In this document: in pieces, positions 25,119-33,000 of the stretch
How the letters are laid out: every line of letters starts with the position of its first letter
How positions within the stretch are numbered: the stretch's first letter is position 1
Assembly: GCA_963744915.1 (NCBI GenBank)
Contig: CAVUUY010000011.1
Span: 124,001-188,000 of the forward strand
Direction of reading: 5' to 3'
Source of the DNA: DATAFF01 sp963744915
GTDB lineage: Bacteria > Pseudomonadota > Alphaproteobacteria > Rhizobiales > Aestuariivirgaceae
DNA: 64,000 bases
Position numbers and translations under genes: made by a program
Notes under the pieces: generated by a model
Databases searched by the model: none
What the model saw: only the letters and a program-made list of their open reading frames with translations
Told to the model about the DNA's origin: nothing

Positions 25119-26339
25119 ATGGTGCGAGCGCGCAATATCGCTGAGAGCCGCGATTTTGGGGAGCCGGTGTGGGAGGCTCTGCAGCAGGCGCGGCAATATG
25201 ATCAGACACTGAAGGGCGTACGCGACCGCAGCCTTTGGCCGCGGTTGATGAGCCGCTATGTGGCGCCGGTTTCATACACCAGGGAGGCTCACTTCTCGCA
25301 CATGCTCGCGGGCGAGCCGATCGTGGTTGAAGGCTTCCCCATCCCGTCGCGCGGCCCGATCCGGCATCTCCCTGCTGCGGACGCCGGCGAAGCGATCATC
25401 GACTGGATGATGGCCAGCAAGGAAGAAGGAAAGCACCGCGTCTATAGCGGGCCGGCTGGTACGCGTCGCGAATACGCCCTGCCCGAGATTGCACGTCACT
25501 GGCGTGCCAACCGGACACCGCTCGGGGTTACCGATCTCCATATCCGGCGAACCAGGCTCGAGGAGATCATCGATCCGGAAGGCTTGAGCGTCTTCAATCT
25601 CCTCCGCGCCTCGAGCCCGCGCGCCCGAGCGCAGGAGATGTTCAGCTTCGTCATCAGTTCGCAGGGCTATCTTACGGATTCTCATTCGGATGCGCCTGAC
25701 AGCAGCAATTTCTGTTTTGTCGGAAAGAAATTATGGCTGGCCTGGGATACTTATGAGGGGATGAAGCACGGCCTCGAGGATGTGGAGCGCATGGCGCTGG
25801 CCGCCAAGCCGCGTTTCGACCTCCAAGGCTGGCTCGCTTTGCGCAGCGCACGATGGTTTCTCGTCAATGCAGGTCAAACCTTGTTCCTTCCCGCGAACCT
25901 GACACACAAGGTGATCACGCTCGAGCCTTATGTCGGAGTTGGCGGCTTTTACATCGCTCTGCCGAATTGTCTGCGCCTGCTTGCACATTGGATCAATCGG
26001 GTGCCGCTCTGGTCGAAGCGGGATGCCACGGGACGCAACGATGAGCTGATCGGCGATATCGCGAAATCCGTGCGCGAGGCCATTCTGGAGCTGCGCGATG
26101 CCACGCCGGAAAGGCGCCAGACGCTGGGTTACGACTATCTGGAGGAATTCGGCGAAGTCGTTCCTCAAGACCTGTTCTTCGGCTCGATTGCGCTTTCTCT
26201 GGTCGGACCCGCGGTTCCGATGTGTCGCCGAAACCATTTCTGCACCCTGGCCGCTCTCGCACGACGACAGCCTGAGATTCGCGCTCTGAAGACGAAGGAA
26301 ACGACCTGTCAGGTTTCGATCGCCTCGAAGCTCAGCTGA
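25119..26339 (+). CDS. JmjC-like Fe(II)/2-oxoglutarate oxygenase-like protein
   Basis: A 406-aa protein. The central portion resembles a JmjC cupin: SDAPDSSNFCFVGKKLWLAW carries an H-x-D pair (His189, Asp191), and GQTLFLPANLTHKVITLE carries the distal His263. KKLWLAWDTYEG matches the strand that follows the HxD motif in JmjC proteins. About 130 N-terminal residues and a helical C-terminal region of about 120 residues are unfamiliar. Proposed activity is hydroxylation or demethylation of a protein or peptide. The 3' end overlaps the convergent SET gene by 31 bases. The ribosome site before ATG 25119 is weak, so the start is uncertain. Confidence 0.6.
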   Translation: MVRARNIAESRDFGEPVWEALQQARQYDQTLKGVRDRSLWPRLMSRYVAPVSYTREAHFSHMLAGEPIVVEGFPIPSRGPIRHLPAADAGEAIIDWMMASKEEGKHRVYSGPAGTRREYALPEIARHWRANRTPLGVTDLHIRRTRLEEIIDPEGLSVFNLLRASSPRARAQEMFSFVISSQGYLTDSHSDAPDSSNFCFVGKKLWLAWDTYEGMKHGLEDVERMALAAKPRFDLQGWLALRSARWFLVNAGQTLFLPANLTHKVITLEPYVGVGGFYIALPNCLRLLAHWINRVPLWSKRDATGRNDELIGDIAKSVREAILELRDATPERRQTLGYDYLEEFGEVVPQDLFFGSIALSLVGPAVPMCRRNHFCTLAALARRQPEIRALKTKETTCQVSIASKLS

Positions 26340-26701
26340 GAATTTTCTCTGACGGTTCCAGTGTAGTTCACCGTGATCTCCTCGCCCGCTTCAATGTCGC
26401 GGATGGCCTTGAAGATCTGGGTGAACGGCCCCTCGCTGTGGAACGCAGCGTTCGGATCGTAGCTGTGGTTGTAGAGTGAACCATAGCCAAGCGCGATGGC
26501 GACAACACCGTCACCCCACTTGAACACATATTCGGCAAGCTTCGAACGGCGAACCGGGTTGAAGATCTCCTGCACGTCGAACGTGACGACCGGCACCCTC
26601 TCGATCACGGTGCCGCAGGAGATCACCTTGCGGGCAAAGACGCCGCGACCCTTGCCGCGCGCGCGCTTGACCTCGATCAACTGGCTGGGAAGAAGAGGCA
26701 T
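26309..26701 (-). CDS. SET-domain protein (putative protein lysine methyltransferase)
   Basis: A 130-aa protein consisting almost entirely of a SET domain. RARGKGRGVFARKVI is the N-terminal strand (about 13-27). YNHSYDPNA (77-85) and AGEEITVNY (104-112) are the knot-forming motifs that bind S-adenosylmethionine and the target lysine. No post-SET cysteines are present, as in other short bacterial SET proteins. It would methylate lysines on a protein. It is convergent with the JmjC-like gene with a 31-base overlap, and lies 102 bases downstream of the large unknown operon on the same strand. Confidence 0.85.
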   Translation of the reverse strand: MPLLPSQLIEVKRARGKGRGVFARKVISCGTVIERVPVVTFDVQEIFNPVRRSKLAEYVFKWGDGVVAIALGYGSLYNHSYDPNAAFHSEGPFTQIFKAIRDIEAGEEITVNYTGTVRENSQLSFEAIET

Positions 26702-26803
26702 CGCCTGCTAACTCGATTGCCTGCTTGCTGGACAATTATCTGCTGCAGGTATTGGCATGTCAAACGACACCATATGACCAAGACGTCCGTGGCGCTGACA
26801 TCA

Positions 26804-28777
26804 TCATGCGCCAATCGTTACGATTTCGCTCATCCGGCCGATCGGATCGACAAAGGCCAGCCGCAGCTTCAGGACCGCCGTGGGATTGACCAGCAGCGGC
26901 ACCGCCACATGCGTTGTGATGACGCCGTCGGCAATCTGTGGCCACGCGCCGCCGAGAGGCTGGCCATCGGCCTCGGCGATCGCCTCGATCGGGAGATCTG
27001 GCCACTGCACCCATGCCGCCAGCCGAAACTGATCGACTGCCTTGGTGTGCGCCTTCGGGTAATCGGCGATGGTGATGGTGATAGGCACCTTGCCACCGAA
27101 GGCTATCCCGCGGGCGATAGTGACATTGGCCGGCTCCGGCGGGTCGGGCGGCCCGGCCGGCACATGCATGAGGGACCGTGGAGCCGACGGCAGGCTCCGT
27201 GGTCGTGGATGGCAATGCCGCGCCGCCGGATCGACGGGCGAGACCCCGTTCGGCGGATCCTGGGGTTGATAATCGGCGGGCAGCCGCCGCTCGGCAGGGA
27301 GTTGCACTTCGGCCCAATAGACATAGTTGACGAACGGTTCGAGGGGGCGCCCGTCATTGGCATCGGGTATCGCGACCGAGAATGTCTTCGTAGGGTCGTT
27401 CGACCATGTCATCGGGCGTGAATCAATCGGACGGGCATAGATCGGATCGGCGATCGCTCCGACCGCACGCTTCAGATAGGCGCGTGGCGGTTTATTTCCC
27501 TGCATTTCGGAATGGAACAGACCCGGCTCGTCGCGCTCGAGCGCCACCAGGTCGAAGCCATCGCTGGAGATCGTCAATGTCGCCTGACCGCTCGCCTGGT
27601 CTATATTGCCGTCGAGCCGGGGGGCGGCGGGGCGCCGGCTCTCCGGGACAGCAACCGGGACGATGCCGCAGGTTGCGAAAGGCGGCTCGGCGCCATCGGG
27701 TCCGAGCGGCACCACTCTTAAGAACTGCACCGTGGTCAGGCTTCGCGGCAGCAGGGTCGTGAAGGTCACGTCACCGGCCGAGTTGGCCTCGATGGGCGGA
27801 TCGGTAAGAAGGCGGAACGGCTCCTTCCGGTTGGCATGGCTGGCTATGACCTCCTTGCAGCCGACCGCGGCGACAAGCCCGCGCGAGGGCTCGCCATCGG
27901 GCGACAGCGCAGCAAGCTTCGAACCGAGCTCCAATCCTGCCTGATCGGTGAGATAGACGCGGTGCCGCGATTTGGCTGCCGCTTGCCAGCTGAGCTTCAC
28001 CTCGACCGTGGGAGAAGGGCCGGGCGCGCTGCTCCAGAAGAGCCCGATACCGGTGGGGTAGGTGCGCGGTGGGCGAATGTCGGTGACCACAATTTCCATG
28101 CTGGCGAGATCGGACGGGTTGCCCTGCATATCGATGAAACGCCCGATCAGCGCATAGGTCTTTGACCCCTGGGGGGCGAGCGCCGGGAGCGGAATATCGA
28201 CAGGGAAAAATCCCGGCATTGTCAGATCAACGGAATTATCCGGTGCCTCCAGGCCGACCTCCAGCGTGGCGAGTTCGAAGGCGCCGGGCGCGAGATCATC
28301 GAGGCGCGGCACGACGATGCACGAGCCCAGGCGAGCCACTTCTTGTGCCGTATATCGGTCTTGTGGCCAGCCCTCCGGCACTGCGACGGTCAATCTCAAC
28401 ATGCCAGGTGACAGGGAAACCTCGGAGTTGAGGGGGATTTGCGCCCGTTCGATATGACAGCGCAAATGCGGCGGCGGCGGCTTGGGACGTTGCGGGGGCG
28501 TCACGTCGAAGACCGTCTCTCGACCGAAGCGGCCGAAGAAATCCGAGGCTCTGGCCGAGAATGTGACGGCTCCTTGATCGCCGGCGATGTCGCAGTCGGA
28601 GAGAAGCCCCGCGAGAGCCTGCACCTTGGCCTTTGATTTGAGCTCGTTCAGCCGGGCATTCGGTTCGAGTTCATGGCCGAATAGGCCGGGCCTCGCACGC
28701 TCATCGGGAGCCTGCGATGGCGGGACAGGCAGCATGTCATGCCGGCTCTGCCATTCGTCATTCTCGATTTCGGGCAA
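26804..28777 (-). CDS. Unknown 657-aa protein, last gene of the large operon
   Basis: The family is not recognised. The protein is 657 aa, soluble and beta-rich by composition, without signal peptide or membrane helix. A Pro-rich linker (PPQRPKPPPPH) is near residue 100. Several segments look like Ig/fibronectin III-type strands, for example PTVEVKLSWQAAAKSRHRVYL (about 270-290). A second Pro-rich linker (PAGPPDPPEPANV) precedes a C-terminal beta domain. Its start lies 20 bases inside the preceding 446-aa gene, indicating coupled translation. It probably forms part of a multi-protein assembly with the other products of this operon. Confidence 0.7.
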   Translation of the reverse strand: MPEIENDEWQSRHDMLPVPPSQAPDERARPGLFGHELEPNARLNELKSKAKVQALAGLLSDCDIAGDQGAVTFSARASDFFGRFGRETVFDVTPPQRPKPPPPHLRCHIERAQIPLNSEVSLSPGMLRLTVAVPEGWPQDRYTAQEVARLGSCIVVPRLDDLAPGAFELATLEVGLEAPDNSVDLTMPGFFPVDIPLPALAPQGSKTYALIGRFIDMQGNPSDLASMEIVVTDIRPPRTYPTGIGLFWSSAPGPSPTVEVKLSWQAAAKSRHRVYLTDQAGLELGSKLAALSPDGEPSRGLVAAVGCKEVIASHANRKEPFRLLTDPPIEANSAGDVTFTTLLPRSLTTVQFLRVVPLGPDGAEPPFATCGIVPVAVPESRRPAAPRLDGNIDQASGQATLTISSDGFDLVALERDEPGLFHSEMQGNKPPRAYLKRAVGAIADPIYARPIDSRPMTWSNDPTKTFSVAIPDANDGRPLEPFVNYVYWAEVQLPAERRLPADYQPQDPPNGVSPVDPAARHCHPRPRSLPSAPRSLMHVPAGPPDPPEPANVTIARGIAFGGKVPITITIADYPKAHTKAVDQFRLAAWVQWPDLPIEAIAEADGQPLGGAWPQIADGVITTHVAVPLLVNPTAVLKLRLAFVDPIGRMSEIVTIGA

Positions 28778-30098
28778 GCGCGCTCAGCGCGGCCAGAGGC
28801 ATGCGTGGAAATGCGAAAGTCGAGCGGAACAAGCTGCTCGGAGTGGCGTCGACCGTGCCCTGCCAACGAGTTTGAACGATCTGGGGCTTGGGCAATCCGG
28901 GTGGCAGCCAGGGCGGCACCGGTGCGGCGAATGTCATGAACGGTGCCACCGCAAACCCTTGCATTCGAATTGCGACGATCATCGCCACGACGGCATCGAA
29001 GAGGTCTCTGCCACTGATTGCATTGAGATCAGTGATCAAGCGCTGCAGCAGTTGATCGGCCATCGGCGCGGGACTGTGAAGGAGAGACGTGAGGTCGACG
29101 CCATACCGCAGGAAGTCGCGCGGTGAAAAGGCGAAGAGACCGAAGATGCAAAGCGTGTCCCAATCGCCGCCGCTAGCATAATCGGGCAGGTCGTCGAGCT
29201 TGTCACAAAAGCCGAGGAACCGTGCGAGCCCGGGATCGATGGCGGCCATCTGCATGGCGCCGAGACGGTGGACATCGGCAAACTGCCTGGGACCGCGCTC
29301 CACCGGAAGTTCGGTCTTGTCGTGCTGTTCCCAAGGCGGGCTTGCGGCATCGTCCACCATCCGGATGAGCAGCTTTTCCAACCCGCCGCCGAGCTTCATG
29401 GCCTGGAGCAAGGCTTCGATGCGGTTCTCCTCGTCGGCGGGATCGACCGTGTCGAACGGTCCGAATGGACGATCCATCGGATTCAGTCTCTTCGGTGCCC
29501 CGTTATTGACGCGCCCCATGGCATCCTGGCGGTCAAGCGCGCCGGTATACCAGAAATGATTGCCAGTGACCGGCAGTCCCAATGCCGAAGGAGCAAGGGT
29601 TGCGCGCTCGAAGAGGTCGCTCTCCTGCACGAGCCGGCGACGGAACGCCACCTCGCCGGAGCTCCCTCGGATGCGCAGCTTGTGCAGCAATGGTGCTGCG
29701 AACCACCATGGCGCCCTGTCGCGCATGGCGATGGTCCGGCCCTTCTGGTCGAGCAGCCTTGCGCCCTCGATTGCCGCGCTGTTTTCGTCGAGGTCGATGC
29801 GCACGGTCCGCATCGTGTCGGTGTCCTTCAGCATCAGCGTGGTATCGACGACGCCATGGGCACCGAGGTCGGGCGCCGGCACGGGATGACCGTCTCGGTC
29901 GGTGACATGGATATCGAATTGCTCATTCTCCGAGCTTTTGAACCGCGCCACCACGAAGGGCGTGAGCGGAAAGCTTGCACCGAGACCGGCATAGATGCGC
30001 AGATGGGTGCCCTTCTGCAGGTCGGCAGCGCCGTCATCGTCCTCAGCGAAGGCGTAGGCGGAGAAGATTTCAGGTGGTGCGATCAGCGACACCATCAC
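28758..30098 (-). CDS. Unknown 446-aa protein of the large operon
   Basis: The family is not recognised. The protein is 446 aa, without signal peptide. Residues 1-150 are beta-rich (HLRIYAGLGASFPLTPFVVA, FDIHVTDRDGHPVPAPDLG). The middle is helical with many acidic residues (DTVDPADEENRIEALLQAM). The C-terminal third contains a hydrophobic helix-like stretch around AVVAMIVAIRMQGFAVAPF. Its ATG overlaps the stop of the 1815-aa gene by four bases, and its end overlaps the 657-aa gene by 20 bases. The tight coupling argues that the three proteins are made in fixed proportion and work together. Confidence 0.7.
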   Translation of the reverse strand: MMVSLIAPPEIFSAYAFAEDDDGAADLQKGTHLRIYAGLGASFPLTPFVVARFKSSENEQFDIHVTDRDGHPVPAPDLGAHGVVDTTLMLKDTDTMRTVRIDLDENSAAIEGARLLDQKGRTIAMRDRAPWWFAAPLLHKLRIRGSSGEVAFRRRLVQESDLFERATLAPSALGLPVTGNHFWYTGALDRQDAMGRVNNGAPKRLNPMDRPFGPFDTVDPADEENRIEALLQAMKLGGGLEKLLIRMVDDAASPPWEQHDKTELPVERGPRQFADVHRLGAMQMAAIDPGLARFLGFCDKLDDLPDYASGGDWDTLCIFGLFAFSPRDFLRYGVDLTSLLHSPAPMADQLLQRLITDLNAISGRDLFDAVVAMIVAIRMQGFAVAPFMTFAAPVPPWLPPGLPKPQIVQTRWQGTVDATPSSLFRSTFAFPRMPLAALSALARNRE

Positions 30099-33000
30099 GG
30101 GTCCTCCGCAAAGCCGGGCATATGCGGCAAGCTCAGCCGCCCGATGACCGCCACACCGGACGTGCCCGGACCGCCTCGCCGGCTCATGGCCGTGAGCGCG
30201 ACGCTGGCCGTCCCGGGAGGCGGCATTACCGGAAAGGGACTCGCCGTCAAATACATCAGTCGCGAACCCGAGCGGTCACGCCGGCGAGTTCCGAAACTCG
30301 GCAACGGCCCGGCGGCCCCGATTTCGAGCGTCAGGCTGGTGCCCGCGAGCTCGAGCCGGCCCGGACGATGGATTGGTTCTGGAGACTCGATCATCAACCC
30401 GGCAAAGCGCCACCCGCCCGTGCCATCGGCGGTCCACAGCCGGCTCAGCCGCGGCGTCAGTGCAATCGGCCAGCCCTCGAGACCGAGATCACCGAGCGCA
30501 TGCTGGAAGCCTTGATCATCATCCTCGATGACGAGCCCTCCGGCCAGCGCTGTCGTCTTGATCGCAAGATCGCCGAGCATGACGGTTTCGCTCTGCGGCA
30601 CCGCAGCGCTCGTGAATCCGAGCCCTGCCAACATTGTCTCCGGCGTGGTCCATCGGGAGGTTCTGAATGTGACCCCTGGCAGCCGGCCATCGGCAAAACC
30701 TGCGTTGGTCGAGGCGGCGAGAACATAGACCTCGTACCAGGTTTCAGGATCAAGCTCGAGATTGTCGAGCGTTGCCGTGGCGCCAGGCAATGGCAGCAGG
30801 CAGTCAGACGATTTGGCATCGGCATAGCGGCACTGATCGGCAATCCCGAGAAATTTGGGATCGGTCGCCGCGCTCCAGCTTGGATCGATCGGGTCGGGAT
30901 CCACTCCCGCCGGCCGATCAATGCGCCTGATGGCGACCTTGAGCTTGAAGCCATAGGCCTTGGCGAGAGCCGCCACATGATTCTGCGTGAAATGGGCACG
31001 GATCGGATCCTTGCGGAACCGAAACTCCGCGCTTTGGGCAGGCTCGTAACCGCCAAGATGGCGTTCGATCATTTGGGGCTCGAACACATCCTGGCGATGA
31101 TGCAGCCAGCCAGCATATTTGGCCTCACCGGCGGTCGGTGTTGCGGCGCTCGCCACCTTGCTGGTCGTCCCGAAGAACAACTTCCGATTGGTGCTTGTCG
31201 CGCCGCCTCCCGGTGGAGCATAGCTATTCTGGTCGGCAACCTTTGTCACCAGCGTGCGGCTGCCCTTGTCGTCCTGCTTGTAGAGTTCGCCTGACCATGA
31301 CATCTCGATATCGAGACGGTAGAGCCGGCCAGGTCTGAGGATCACGCGCTGATGCTTGTTGAAGACCAGCGGATCGGTCTTCACCTTGTCAGCCTTTGCC
31401 TTGCTCAGAATATCGATGAGATTGCCGATCGCCGTGGTCTCGGTGGCTGCCGCGTCCTCCGCCGTCTTCGTCAGACCGCGCAGGCCGATCACTCCCAGCG
31501 GACCGTTCAGCGGCCAGGAGACCTGGATCAAGCCGACGGGTTGCGACGATTGCTGCCTGAACGCTGCCACGACCCTCCCGTCCTCGAGTCCGATGCGGTC
31601 CTCTTGCGTCCAACGCTCGAGCCCATCCTCGACGATGACCCCGTAAAAGCGCTCTTCATTCAGGAAAATTCTTTCATCGCCGGTCAGCAGCAGTAACCCG
31701 CGGGTGATCGGCTCATCGAGATCGAGCGCGATCCTTTGCGCCGCAAAGGGTCCCGCCTCGATCAGCACACTGATGTCCTGATCGGCGAGCCAATGGAGGT
31801 TCGGCGCAACGATCTCGCCAGCAAATTGGCGATCGAGGCCGATATCGAGTGCATTTTCGAAGGAGTCGATGCTGGCTGACCACAGCGAGAATGGTTCGGG
31901 CAGGGTGAAGACGGTGCCGAGCGGGACGGTCTTCCATGACGGCGTCAGCGCGAAATGGCCCATATGGACCGCGACTCGGCTCACCAACGCACTGATGCTG
32001 ACGGGGTCGGGCGGCAGACGGAAGCCACCGTCTTCCATTTGGGCGAGATAGCCGATCGCCCAGCCAGGCTCTGCTTGCGGTCGGCGATGGCAGATTTTGG
32101 CATTCTGGTCCAAGGGATCATGGGGCAATTCCCTGCCGCCGTCGGGTCTCCGATTGACCCAAAGGTCACCCGAGATCGAGAACAACAGCAATTCGCTGAC
32201 ATCGCCAGCGCCGCTCCGCGGTGCTTGCCATCGCGAGGATAGCTCCGCTGCCGGGAGAACCCCGGCCCCGTTCACCCTATCGGCCTCATCGGTCACATCG
32301 ACCAGCGTCACCCCGTCGAGCCGCCAATGATAGGACAGCATCTCGGTGCCGATCGTCTTCGCTGGTGGTGTCGCTCCGGGGCCGAGGACGCCCGGGAATT
32401 GCAGCCCGGCATCGGGCCCGATTGCCGGCGTGATGGCGAAGGGAAGCGCGATCATCGCGTCAGGCCATACCCGATTGTCGCCGACTTGATCGGGCGATTC
32501 GAAAAGATGCAGGAGCACACGGTAGCTGTCATCGGTCAGCACCGCTGTCGAACCGATGCGCATGCCGTTCTCGTTGATCCGATCGAGCGGGTGGCGATCG
32601 GGCGGCGGCAAATTAGGTACGCCGCTGGTGCCGAAGGCGATCGTCACCCTGCCTTCGACATCGAAGAACAGAAGCTCGATCCTGCCGGTGACCTCGGCCC
32701 AAAAATACCGGTTTGCACCTTGGGCGAAGAAAGTGACCTGGGCTTGGACGCCGATCGAGAACGGCCCGAGATTGAGGCTGCCGCCGGCGCGGCCGAAGCC
32801 GGCGAGTGTCGGCGGCTTCGCGCCGACCAGAAGATCGAGGCTGGCATAAAGGTCAGCCCAGGCGATCGGCTTGACGCCGAAGGCTGTTTGCAGAGCAAAG
32901 CCGAAAGCGATGACGAAGCCATCGCTGAGATTGATGGGCGGTCCCGGCAGCGCACGATTATACGGCCAGGCGGTGATGCCTTTGCCGCGGGCCATGAGAT

